64,000 bases of DNA. Origin: Chloracidobacterium sp. (GTDB taxonomy: Bacteria; Acidobacteriota; Blastocatellia; Pyrinomonadales; Pyrinomonadaceae). Under the pieces are notes generated by a model, which was not told where the DNA came from, ran no database searches, and saw only the letters and a program-made list of their open reading frames with translations. The stretch's first letter is position 1; each line of letters opens with the position of its first letter. The position numbers and the translations under genes are program-made. The stretch is taken from positions 1-64,000 of the forward strand of contig JADKKB010000007.1 in assembly GCA_016720705.1 (NCBI GenBank). The letters are read 5' to 3'. This document shows positions 55,188 to 63,128 of the stretch, in pieces.

Positions 55188-55593
55188 TAGATGATTGTAT
55201 GCGGAAGTTTAATACTTTGGCAATCTGTCCAATTATATCGATCGATTTACATGATCTGAATCGATCAGTAAAAATATCCGCACGATGCCCAAATACCTGA
55301 TTGCGTTACCCGGCGCTGTCCTCCGAATTTCTCAACCTCCGCACACATTGCACATATCGTTCGCATCTAATGGAATCTAATCGGCCAATTTATCGATTCG
55401 ATGTGATGAAGCACCGCACAAGTCGTTCTAGGGGCCGACCCATTTATAATGGATGCTCTGACAATGGCGTTAGGCCTTAAAGGAATTAGACTCGCGTTGG
55501 AACCCTAGTTCCAATTGCATTTTAGTTTTTGCGCGTTCTACTGCTAAGCACGTACAATTTGATTACAATCAAAAACTTCTCAATAAGATCGAA
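55188..55593. other. Intergenic region upstream of the acyl-CoA mutase
   Basis: No gene or gene remnant is evident. It is AT-rich toward the mutase start. Two inverted repeats near the right end are listed separately. A probable promoter lies in this AT-rich segment, but I cannot place -35 and -10 boxes with confidence. Confidence 0.6.
55497..55573. promoter_or_regulatory. Two inverted repeats upstream of the acyl-CoA mutase gene
   Basis: TTGGAAC-CCTA-GTTCCAA (55497-55514) is a perfect 7-bp palindrome with a four-base spacer. TTTGATT-AC-AATCAAA (55558-55573) is a perfect 7-bp palindrome with a two-base spacer, 20 bases before the mutase start. Both have the size and symmetry of dimeric repressor operators. 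The regulator is unknown. Confidence 0.4.
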
Positions 55594-57273
55594 ATGGAAT
55601 TAACTGACGAAATATTAGCGACATCAACGGCACGGAATGAGGTTGAACGTTGGGAAAACGAGACACTCTCAAAAGTCATCAAAAGGACGCCGGAGCGAAA
55701 GGCCCACTTTGAAGGCGTGAGTCTTGAACCCGTAAACCGTTTGTACACACCGGCTGACTCTGAAACCGCCGACGAGATCGGCTTTCCGGGCGAATTTCCG
55801 TATAAGCGTGGTATCCATCCAACTGGCTATCGCGGCAAATTATGGACGATGCGACAGTTCGCAGGATTTTCGTCACCAGAAGAGACAAACCGGCGATTTA
55901 AGTACCTTATGGCTCAGGGCCAGACGGGACTGAGTGTTGCATATGACCTGCCGGCACTTATGGGGCTCGATTGTGATTCACCATTGAGCGAGGGCGAGGT
56001 AGGAAAGTGCGGGGTGGCGGTGTCTTCGCTCGCTGATTTTGAGGTTTTGTTCGACGGTATACCGCTCGACCAAGTCACTGTTTCCCAGACAATAAATGCG
56101 CCGGCACCGATCTTCCTGGCAATGTACTTAGTGGTTGCGGAAAAGCAAAAGGCGGATTTTTCGAAGATATCGGGTACGCTCCAGAATGACATACTCAAAG
56201 AATATATCGCTCAAAAGGAATGGATATACCCGATCAAACCGGCGATGAAACTGGTTATCGATACGTTTGAGTACACGACCAAACACGTCCCGAAGTACAA
56301 CCCGATCTCGGTCTCCGGTTATCACATCCGAGAGGCCGGAGCGACAGCATTGCAAGAACTTGCTTTCACCCTTCGAGACGGCGTCGAGTACGTTCAGTAC
56401 GGTGTGGAACGAGGGATGGATGTCGATGAATTTGTTCCACGTCTATCGTTTTTCTTTAACGCTCACAATGATTTCTTTGAAGAGATCGCCAAATATCGTG
56501 CAGCTCGAGTTATTTGGGCAAAGACGATGAAGGAACGATTTGGAGCTAGGAACGAACGAACAATGCAGTTGCGGTTTCATACTCAGACCGCCGGCGTGTC
56601 TTTGACCGTCCAGCAACCGCTGAACAACATTGCCCGTGTCGCCATTCAGGCCCTCGCCGGTGTATTAGGCGGTACGCAGTCACTGCATACAGATTCGTAT
56701 GATGAAGCTTTGGCATTACCAAGCGATCAGGCAGCTCTGATCGCACTTCGAACACAACAGATCATCGCGGAGGAAACCGGAGTCGCTAATACGGTAGATC
56801 CGCTCGGGGGTAGCTATTATGTCGAATCGTTAACTCAAAAGATGATCGACGGCTGCTTAGAATATTTCGATAAGATCGACGGATTCGGTGGAATGGTCGA
56901 GGCGGTCGAAGCAGGGTTTCCACAGCGCGAAATACAGGAATCGGCATATCAGTATCAAAAGGCAGTCGAACGCGGTGAGCAAACTATCGTCGGAGTTAAT
57001 AAGTATGCGATGGATGAAGAACTATCCACCATCAAATTACTGCAGATCGATGAGAATGTTCGTGATCATCAGCTTCTGAGAATGGAGCACGTGAGGTCCG
57101 TTCGAGATGGTGGAGCAGTGGCCAACGCTCTCGAAAAGCTAAAGAAGGCTGCCACGACCAACGAAAACACGATGCCTTCGATCATCGAAGCAGTCGCCGC
57201 GTATGCAACTGTCGAAGAAATATGTGTTGCTCTACGGGATGTTTACGGCATCTACGAAGAACCGGCCTTTTAA
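55594..57273 (+). CDS. B12-dependent acyl-CoA mutase, large (catalytic) subunit, isobutyryl-CoA-mutase-like
   Basis: A 559-residue TIM-barrel subunit of the methylmalonyl-CoA mutase family, which rearranges acyl-CoA carbon skeletons with adenosylcobalamin. Signatures: KLWTMRQFAGFSSPEETNRR, GLSVAYDLPALMGLD, ISVSGYHIREAGATALQELA, FHTQTAGVSLTVQQPLNNIA and LGGTQSLHTDSYDEALALPS. In KEYIAQKEWIYP, Gln stands where methylmalonyl-CoA mutases have the substrate-carboxylate Arg (KEFMVRNTYIYP), while Tyr is kept in PTGYRGKLW. Gln at this place is known for isobutyryl-CoA mutase, so the substrate may be isobutyryl- or a similar CoA rather than methylmalonyl-CoA. The B12-binding domain is absent, so a separate small subunit must exist outside the window. 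No MeaB/ArgK chaperone is adjacent. Confidence 0.9.
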   Translation: MELTDEILATSTARNEVERWENETLSKVIKRTPERKAHFEGVSLEPVNRLYTPADSETADEIGFPGEFPYKRGIHPTGYRGKLWTMRQFAGFSSPEETNRRFKYLMAQGQTGLSVAYDLPALMGLDCDSPLSEGEVGKCGVAVSSLADFEVLFDGIPLDQVTVSQTINAPAPIFLAMYLVVAEKQKADFSKISGTLQNDILKEYIAQKEWIYPIKPAMKLVIDTFEYTTKHVPKYNPISVSGYHIREAGATALQELAFTLRDGVEYVQYGVERGMDVDEFVPRLSFFFNAHNDFFEEIAKYRAARVIWAKTMKERFGARNERTMQLRFHTQTAGVSLTVQQPLNNIARVAIQALAGVLGGTQSLHTDSYDEALALPSDQAALIALRTQQIIAEETGVANTVDPLGGSYYVESLTQKMIDGCLEYFDKIDGFGGMVEAVEAGFPQREIQESAYQYQKAVERGEQTIVGVNKYAMDEELSTIKLLQIDENVRDHQLLRMEHVRSVRDGGAVANALEKLKKAATTNENTMPSIIEAVAAYATVEEICVALRDVYGIYEEPAF

Positions 57274-57480
57274 GGTCAGTTTAATCGAGAAGATTGAACA
57301 GTCACGTTTCGATACGGCTGTGTACCCAATGGCATTTTTGAAAAATTAGGCGCTCGCTAGGCTGTATCGATCATCGTTTCGATTTTTGAAGTTGCGTAAC
57401 CACGAACATCTACCAACCTAAGCAATTAGTATTTGCGAGCGGTGTCTTTTACTATACTTGGTAATCGTACTTGACCATAG

Positions 57481-57969
57481 ATGTCTGAGATTCTGTCGAT
57501 TGTCAAAGAAAATGAAGGGACCGAAGCGACCGCTTCGAGTCGACTGGGAACACTCGGCGAACAAATTGCCGCCGAGGCTCTCGAAAAGAATGGATACCGG
57601 TTGGTTTTGCGTAATTTTAAGGTACCCGTGGGGCGTAATAGCAAAGGCGTCCAAGTGACTGGAGAGATCGATATTATCGCACTTGACGGTGATACGATCT
57701 GCTTCGTCGAAGTCAAAACGCGTCGGTCCGACGACTTTGCACCGATAATAGCGGCAGTTGATATTCGCAAACAGCGTCAAATTACGAGAACGGCACGAAT
57801 GTATCGCCGAATCTTTGACCTTCGGGAAATTGCATTTAGATTCGACGTTGTTACGATATTGATACCAAAAGATTCCGAACCGATCACCAAGATCATCCGT
57901 TCATATTGGACGGAAAATAAATTTCGGAAGCAACGGTGGCAACACGACCATTGGCACGATAGCGTGTGA
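57481..57969 (+). CDS. yraN: YraN-family (UPF0102) putative endonuclease
   Basis: A 162-residue protein. The family core is seen in LGTLGEQIAAEALEKNGYRL, GEIDIIALDGDTICFVEVKT (D...ExK of a PD-(D/E)xK-like fold) and AAVDIRKQRQITRTARMY. The N-terminal 20 residues and an insertion (VPVGRNSKGVQVTG) make it longer than the usual 120. The ATG 57481 has no strong ribosome-binding sequence. YraN proteins are widespread and of uncertain role; they are often annotated as Holliday-junction-like nucleases. It stands alone between the acyl-CoA mutase gene and a small secreted protein gene. Confidence 0.92.
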   Translation: MSEILSIVKENEGTEATASSRLGTLGEQIAAEALEKNGYRLVLRNFKVPVGRNSKGVQVTGEIDIIALDGDTICFVEVKTRRSDDFAPIIAAVDIRKQRQITRTARMYRRIFDLREIAFRFDVVTILIPKDSEPITKIIRSYWTENKFRKQRWQHDHWHDSV

Positions 57970-58023
57970 AACCATCATCAAGATTCTTACGTATGAGTTT
58001 GGGGAAATAAATCAATTAAAACT

Positions 58024-58416
58024 ATGAGAAGAAACCTAACTGCACTTTCGATACTATTGGCATTTTCACTTTTCTCCGCATATGCGGTGATTGCAACTGA
58101 TCTATCTGAGGATTCGATCATCTCGGGCAAATGGTCGCTAACAGCCGATGCAGGCGGCCAATCGATCCAGATATTGGTCGACCTCAAGCAAACCGGTTCG
58201 GATTTCACAGGGACTACCTCTTCAGATATGGGAGGCGGAATGATAGACGGGGGCAAAGTTACCGGTAAGACTTTCACCGGGATGTTACACGCAGACATCC
58301 AGGGGAACACCGTAGACTTTAAGATCGATGGCGTCGTCGATGGTGACAAAATGACCGGGACGTTTACTAATCCTTCGTTTGGCTCGATTCCCTTTGCCGC
58401 AACCAAAGAGAAATAG
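58024..58416 (+). CDS. Small secreted protein of unknown function
   Basis: A 130-residue exported protein with a signal peptide (LTALSILLAFSLFSAYAVIA) and a strand-rich mature part made of Gly/Asp/Thr-rich repeats (GKWSLTADAGGQSIQILVDL, TGTTSSDMGGGMIDGGKVTG). The alternating hydrophobic/polar pattern suggests a small beta-barrel or lipocalin-like fold. The start follows a clear but ordinary upstream sequence. A strong terminator follows at 58435. No partner is evident. Confidence 0.8.
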   Translation: MRRNLTALSILLAFSLFSAYAVIATDLSEDSIISGKWSLTADAGGQSIQILVDLKQTGSDFTGTTSSDMGGGMIDGGKVTGKTFTGMLHADIQGNTVDFKIDGVVDGDKMTGTFTNPSFGSIPFAATKEK

Positions 58417-58434
58417 CCTAGAGAATTACAAACG

Positions 58435-58467
58435 AAAAACGCCCAACCAAATTCGTTGGGCGTTTTT
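58435..58467. terminator. Strong rho-independent terminator between convergent genes
   Basis: AAAAACGCCCAAC pairs with GTTGGGCGTTTTT around a seven-base loop. It ends in T5 on the plus strand and, because of its A5, also in T5 on the minus strand, so it can serve both the secreted-protein gene and the TonB-dependent receptor gene. Confidence 0.9.
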
Positions 58468-58485
58468 CTGTCTTTAGGGCAGCTA

Positions 58486-60825
58486 TTATTTATCCCGACT
58501 CAGATTTAATCTAACCCCAACTCTAAACATTCTGCCTGCATCCGGGCGGATGATCGGCAGTGGCATTCCTGTCGTATCAAAGCGTCCGACATTTGCATCT
58601 TGATTGCCAAAAACGTTTTCGACGGTTCCATAGATCTCGACACCCTTTTTAACGGATTTAGATGCAAAGATATCAACCAGTTGGAAAGCAGGCGATAAGA
58701 TCTCGCCTTGAACGACCCGATTTGACTGCGAAGACGCCTTCCAATTTGAATAGAAACTAGCTCTGATATTCGCCCGAAAGCCTAAGTCCTCGTTATCGTA
58801 TCCTAGCCGAACAAAACCTTGATGCTTGAATCTTTCAGGCAGATACGATCCGGTCGATTTGTCTCGAGCATCCAGATATGTGTATGCCGAGGCAACCGAA
58901 AAGCGGGCAGGCAATTTGAAATCCGCATTCGCCTCGATACCCTGAGTGTAGATCTTCGTAATATTATTATAGACGATCAGCAATCGATACGGCCTGATCG
59001 GGTATTCGGCCGGATTTAGGCCAATCGATGAGATATAGGCATACGCTTGCGAAAGGCTCAAGGTGCCGGGCGAAGCGAACGGAAGCACGAATCCAACCGT
59101 CAGCGGATCGATCATATTTACAACATCGTTTCGAAACAGATTCAGGCCAAATCTGTAGTTCTTTTTCGTACTGGCATATTCGGCACCGATCTGCCACGAA
59201 CCCGAGTGTTCGGGCCTGAGATTGGGATTACCGAATACCTGATAGAAATTGGTCGGATTATAGAATTTGTAATATAGCTGACCAAGGTCCGGCGCTCGAA
59301 AACCGCGTCCCCACGACGCTCGTACGGCGAGGCGGTCCGTAGCCCTGATACTCAGGCCAATTTTAGGTGACACGGCAGAACCAAAGACTGAATGTTTGTC
59401 GTATCGTGCTCCAACTGTGACCGTGATCCAGTTTGCCAAGCTGATCTTGTCCTGTCCCCAAAACGTACTGGTATCAGCTCGCTGTCCACCGGTTCCGGAC
59501 AGGCGATTTATACCCCGATAGCGGTCGGTGGACCACTCGCCGCCGGCCTGCATAATCTGACGCTCACCCCAGATCTGCAAGATCGACGCATCTACTCGGC
59601 CGAATCGCTGAAAGAGATTATCGTCCGGAAATGTCTGTCCATTTGCAAATGATGTCTGGCTATACTCATCATATCGCGAAAAATATCCGCGGGCCTGTAT
59701 CACCGTCTTTACTGTCGGTGCCCAGTTGGCGGAAAGGCCGTAATTCTGGGTGATATCGCGGGTATTGTCATACTGTTTACCGGATGCATAATTCTGTGTA
59801 GGATCGGGCTCACCGATCGAGCGGCCACGTGCGTGGCCCATAAATATGTTGGCCATTCCGGTTATGTAAAACTTTGGCGAAATTTCCCACTTTGGCTTTG
59901 CGAACACGTCATAGCGATGAAATCCGGCGCCCGTGGTGTCAAAGGTGGAGGGAGTCAGGTCAAACTCATTCTGTTTGTCTCTATTGAAAGTGAAAAAGCC
60001 GCTAACCGACTTTTTCTTCATTCCGACCTCAACGCCCTGGCTAAGTACCCCAAAGTTGCCGCCGGAGATCGTAAATCGAGCCTGTAGAGGCTTAGTGGCT
60101 TCGCGGGATATCAGATTGACGACGCCGCCGATCGCGTCGGAGCCGTACAGTGCCGACGCAGCCCCTTGAACGACTTCGACTTGTTCGATCTTCCCGGTTG
60201 ACTGGCGGTCTAGATTGATCGTGCCGCTCTTGATACCGCGGGCGGCAATTATAGGAAATCCATCGAGCATTACCAGAGCTTGTCTCGAGCCTACACCCTG
60301 AATCTGCTCACCTGCGATTCCGCTGACCGTTCCGGTATCAGAACCGAGTCGGGTCTGAACGCCCGGGACTTCCTTGAGCACTTCACCGACTGTTTGGTAG
60401 CCTTTGTTATCAATGTCGGCTCTCGTCACGACCGAAACTGCGGTGTTCAGGCTTTCCTGCAATTCGGCCTGACGTGAGCCCGAATATACCGTTACCGATG
60501 CCCGCAACTCTTCGGGTTGTAGCGTCAATACCAATGCCGACTGTCCTGATGTCACTATCTCTTTGCGAACCGCAAACCCGCCCGCCCTAACTGAAACTTC
60601 GTACTCGGCGTTATTTAGGCCGGAAAATACAAAATGGCCGTCGCCGTCCGTGTTCGTCAGGCGTTCGAGTCCGGTCGATCTATTGCGTAATACAACGATG
60701 GCTCCTGCGATCGGAGCCTTTGCGGAGTCCTCGATCCGGCCTTCCAGTGAGGTAGATTGAGCTCTCGCTCCACTTACGATCAGTAAAACGGTAACTATAT
60801 AAATTAAAATGGATGATCTCTTCAT
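58486..60825 (-). CDS. TonB-dependent outer-membrane receptor
   Basis: A 779-residue receptor. The signal peptide (MKRSSILIYIVTVLLIVSGA) starts at 60825; an in-frame ATG at 60864 is less likely. A carboxypeptidase-regulatory-like domain (LEGRIEDSAKAPIAGAIVVL) precedes the plug domain (VTRADIDNKGYQTVGEVLKE, ALVMLDGFPIIAARG) and a C-terminal 22-stranded-type barrel, ending RMFRVGVRLNLSRDK. Segments such as WGRGFRAPDLGQLYYKF and NPNLRPEHSGSWQIGAEY match the TonB-receptor barrel. The substrate (siderophore, haem or other) cannot be read. It is followed on the same strand (upstream in order) by a ChaN-like gene, which points to haem or iron. Confidence 0.93.
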   Translation of the reverse strand: MKRSSILIYIVTVLLIVSGARAQSTSLEGRIEDSAKAPIAGAIVVLRNRSTGLERLTNTDGDGHFVFSGLNNAEYEVSVRAGGFAVRKEIVTSGQSALVLTLQPEELRASVTVYSGSRQAELQESLNTAVSVVTRADIDNKGYQTVGEVLKEVPGVQTRLGSDTGTVSGIAGEQIQGVGSRQALVMLDGFPIIAARGIKSGTINLDRQSTGKIEQVEVVQGAASALYGSDAIGGVVNLISREATKPLQARFTISGGNFGVLSQGVEVGMKKKSVSGFFTFNRDKQNEFDLTPSTFDTTGAGFHRYDVFAKPKWEISPKFYITGMANIFMGHARGRSIGEPDPTQNYASGKQYDNTRDITQNYGLSANWAPTVKTVIQARGYFSRYDEYSQTSFANGQTFPDDNLFQRFGRVDASILQIWGERQIMQAGGEWSTDRYRGINRLSGTGGQRADTSTFWGQDKISLANWITVTVGARYDKHSVFGSAVSPKIGLSIRATDRLAVRASWGRGFRAPDLGQLYYKFYNPTNFYQVFGNPNLRPEHSGSWQIGAEYASTKKNYRFGLNLFRNDVVNMIDPLTVGFVLPFASPGTLSLSQAYAYISSIGLNPAEYPIRPYRLLIVYNNITKIYTQGIEANADFKLPARFSVASAYTYLDARDKSTGSYLPERFKHQGFVRLGYDNEDLGFRANIRASFYSNWKASSQSNRVVQGEILSPAFQLVDIFASKSVKKGVEIYGTVENVFGNQDANVGRFDTTGMPLPIIRPDAGRMFRVGVRLNLSRDK

Positions 60826-61036
60826 ATCAAATACTCCTAGTATTCCCGAATGCCATAAATGCATTACGATAGGCTATGTAGTGGCAATGACCGTGCCGTA
60901 GCCCACATACTGGATATATTTGGCGTTCTGCCTGAGAATCGCGTGATAATTCGCGATCATAACTGTCTGAGTGCGAGATTTTTCGAAGTGTTGCCGTGCT
61001 TGGCGAAAATTCCCGGCTCTGCTACTGACGCGCAAG

Positions 61037-61062
61037 AAGGCCGCCCTGGATCGAGCGGCCTT
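61037..61062 (-). terminator. Possible hairpin downstream of the ChaN-like gene
   Basis: AAGGCCGC (61037-61044) pairs with GCGGCCTT (61055-61062) around a ten-base loop. There is no T run, so it is a weak candidate terminator for the ChaN-like gene. Confidence 0.35.
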
Positions 61063-61090
61063 ACGGAATATCACGACTGGTAGATCGAGG

Positions 61091-61993
61091 TCACCGCTTA
61101 CTTCGCGGTTGCTTTGCGTCGGTCAGGATAACGTAGTCCCCGATGTCTGTATGCTTGGCTTTATCAAAGGTCTTAAAATCGTCCTCATAACGCACGGTAA
61201 CAACGATCGCTCTTGTTTTTGGCCTATATCGAAGCAAGTGTTCGATAGTGCCAAGTCTGCTCTCCGTGTGAAAAGCACCGACGAGGTGGACGACCAATGC
61301 ACGCTTGTTTTCCTTCAGATACCGTGCGACCGAATTAGACATCGTTGCATCCCAGAGTGATTGCGAAGCTAGGATCTTGTCGATGCCCATCTGAGCCTCG
61401 GGGCTCGGGCCCATCAGGGCCTTAAACTTCGCTCCATATGTCTCCGACGGTTCGCCGTAGGGTAATGGTGCGAGCCATTTCTTTGCTTCTTTTGTAAGGC
61501 TATTGATCGAATCACGCCCATTTCGCGACACCATATTTACATAGCGTCGTGGAGCGTTGGCGGCGACGATGTCGAGTTTCTTATCTTTTGCGAGTTCAAA
61601 CAAAGGCCGATAATCGGTCTTATAATTGCCCCATGGACGCGAGCTCGCCATAAACTGTGCTTCGCTGATCAGTCCACGCCAATATTCGTCCACGATGATC
61701 TGCACATCGCGTTCGAACATCTCGAGCGAGAGTGCGACCTTGCGCTCAGGCGAGTATTTCGCGACGATTCGGCGAAAGATCTCGGCCTGGATGGCGTGCC
61801 CGACGGCGTCATCGTGCTGCTCGCCGAGAAAGACAGCTTCATTCACACCGGCCGCGGCCACGATCTGATCAATGGTCACCGGATTACCTTTTGCATCGAA
61901 CGCTCGAAACTGCTCTTCGTCGTATTTGATCTGAGCGGACACAACGTTAGCCAAGACGGCCAATATAAAAATCATCAATAGAATTGCTTTCAT
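61091..61993 (-). CDS. ChaN-like haem/iron-regulated protein
   Basis: A 300-residue exported protein of the ChaN/DUF399 family (related to Tiki/PrgY-like folds). Starting at ATG 61993 (rather than the upstream 62020) gives a clean signal peptide (AILLMIFILAVLANVVSA). Family motifs: AVFLGEQHDDAVGHAIQAEI (E-x-H-x(n)H haem/metal-type residues), ALSLEMFERDVQ, and HLVGAFHTESRLGTIEH near the C-terminus. ChaN dimers bind haem and are iron-regulated in other bacteria. Its neighbour, the TonB-dependent receptor, fits a haem uptake role, but this is inference. It is followed by the deoxyhypusine-synthase-like gene. Confidence 0.88.
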   Translation of the reverse strand: MKAILLMIFILAVLANVVSAQIKYDEEQFRAFDAKGNPVTIDQIVAAAGVNEAVFLGEQHDDAVGHAIQAEIFRRIVAKYSPERKVALSLEMFERDVQIIVDEYWRGLISEAQFMASSRPWGNYKTDYRPLFELAKDKKLDIVAANAPRRYVNMVSRNGRDSINSLTKEAKKWLAPLPYGEPSETYGAKFKALMGPSPEAQMGIDKILASQSLWDATMSNSVARYLKENKRALVVHLVGAFHTESRLGTIEHLLRYRPKTRAIVVTVRYEDDFKTFDKAKHTDIGDYVILTDAKQPRSKR

Positions 61994-62023
61994 CTCAAAA
62001 AATAACTCCAAGAAAACCAAACA

Positions 62024-62980
62024 CTATTCGTCACAGACCAACATTGCGGCCAGCAGCGGCAACGTAAGTTCGTGGTGCCCCGTAACGGCGTATCCGCGGC
62101 CCGCGCCATTAGCCGTCGGACGTCGGACTACGTTAGTCATAGGGCGATAATGCTGTACGAAATCGAAATTAGCGGTCGTAATGTCGTTGAGGCCGTGGCC
62201 GAGATTACGCACGACCGTGATCGCCTTTAGGAATATCTCCGGCATAGTAACGGCCGAGCCAAAGTTGATATACACGCCGCCGCCGTCCATCGCCTGCACA
62301 AGCGAGCAAAATAGTCGAAAATCGAGATGTGACGCCGCGCCCAACGCCGCACCGTCGCAACTGCTGTGAAAATGGCCAATATCGGCTCCTATGGTCAGGT
62401 GAGCGGTAAATGGCACGCGGGCGGAATATGCGGCACATAGCACAGAGATTTTGGAATTGATCGCATCAAGGGCGTTGAGTTCCCTTCCCATCGCCTCGCC
62501 AAGCCCGATGGCGTCATCGGCAGCTTTTTTTGCAGCCCTGTTAAGTATCTCACCGGTCTCGCGTGCGGCTCCAAAGTCACCGCTGCCGAGAGTAGCGTCG
62601 ACGTCCTCGCTGGTAAATCCCACCAGAGCCATCTCGGTATCGTGGACCAAGACGGATCCATTCGAGGCAAATGCGGTGACAAAACCCCGGTTCATCAGAT
62701 CGATCAGCACGGGCGAAAGTCCCGTCTTGATCACGTGGCCGCCGATGCCCCAGATGATCGGTTTGCCGAGATCTCTGGCCCGGCGAATGGCCGCTACGAC
62801 CTCGCGAAGCGATCGGATGGCGAGCACATCGGGCAATTTAGCAAAAAACTCAGCCATCGAATCGCCTCGCGCAGGCGGCCTTGCCAGATCTGCGGCCGAG
62901 ACCTTGCTCGGACGCGACGCGAGCTCGTAAGTCTTGATCTCGCTCAGATCGATGGGTTTGATGTTGCCGTAAACTGACAT
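62024..62980 (-). CDS. Deoxyhypusine-synthase-like protein (tentative)
   Basis: A 318-residue cytosolic protein with a Rossmann-like layout. The segments IIWGIGGHVIKTGLSPVLID, LMNRGFVTAFASNGS, FTSEDVDATLGSGDFGAARE and ADIGHFHSSCDGAALGAASH resemble the deoxyhypusine synthase superfamily, which in eukaryotes and archaea modifies eIF5A with an NAD-dependent reaction. The catalytic Lys of that enzyme is not clearly placed here, and bacteria lack eIF5A, so the activity is probably different (for example a homospermidine-synthase-like or unrelated NAD enzyme). The start is ATG 62980. The gap to the next gene is 148 bases and holds an inverted repeat. Confidence 0.65.
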   Translation of the reverse strand: MSVYGNIKPIDLSEIKTYELASRPSKVSAADLARPPARGDSMAEFFAKLPDVLAIRSLREVVAAIRRARDLGKPIIWGIGGHVIKTGLSPVLIDLMNRGFVTAFASNGSVLVHDTEMALVGFTSEDVDATLGSGDFGAARETGEILNRAAKKAADDAIGLGEAMGRELNALDAINSKISVLCAAYSARVPFTAHLTIGADIGHFHSSCDGAALGAASHLDFRLFCSLVQAMDGGGVYINFGSAVTMPEIFLKAITVVRNLGHGLNDITTANFDFVQHYRPMTNVVRRPTANGAGRGYAVTGHHELTLPLLAAMLVCDE

Positions 62981-63020
62981 ATATGGGGCCTGCCGCTATG
63001 CAAAAATGATAGCACAATAA

Positions 63021-63060
63021 GTCGAAAAGCCCTGACCGCTGACGGTGAGGGCTTTTCGAC
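63021..63060 (-). terminator. 13-bp perfect inverted repeat
   Basis: GTCGAAAAGCCCT (63021-63033) pairs with AGGGCTTTTCGAC (63048-63060), with a loop of 14 bases that can pair partly. It lies 68 bases beyond the stop of the right-edge gene (minus strand) and is the likely terminator for it. Confidence 0.7.
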
Positions 63061-63128
63061 AGTGACTAACGTTCAAGCCTAATAATTGCTAGATGTCGCT
63101 CCGGCAAAGTTGGGCTTGAAAGTCGGCG

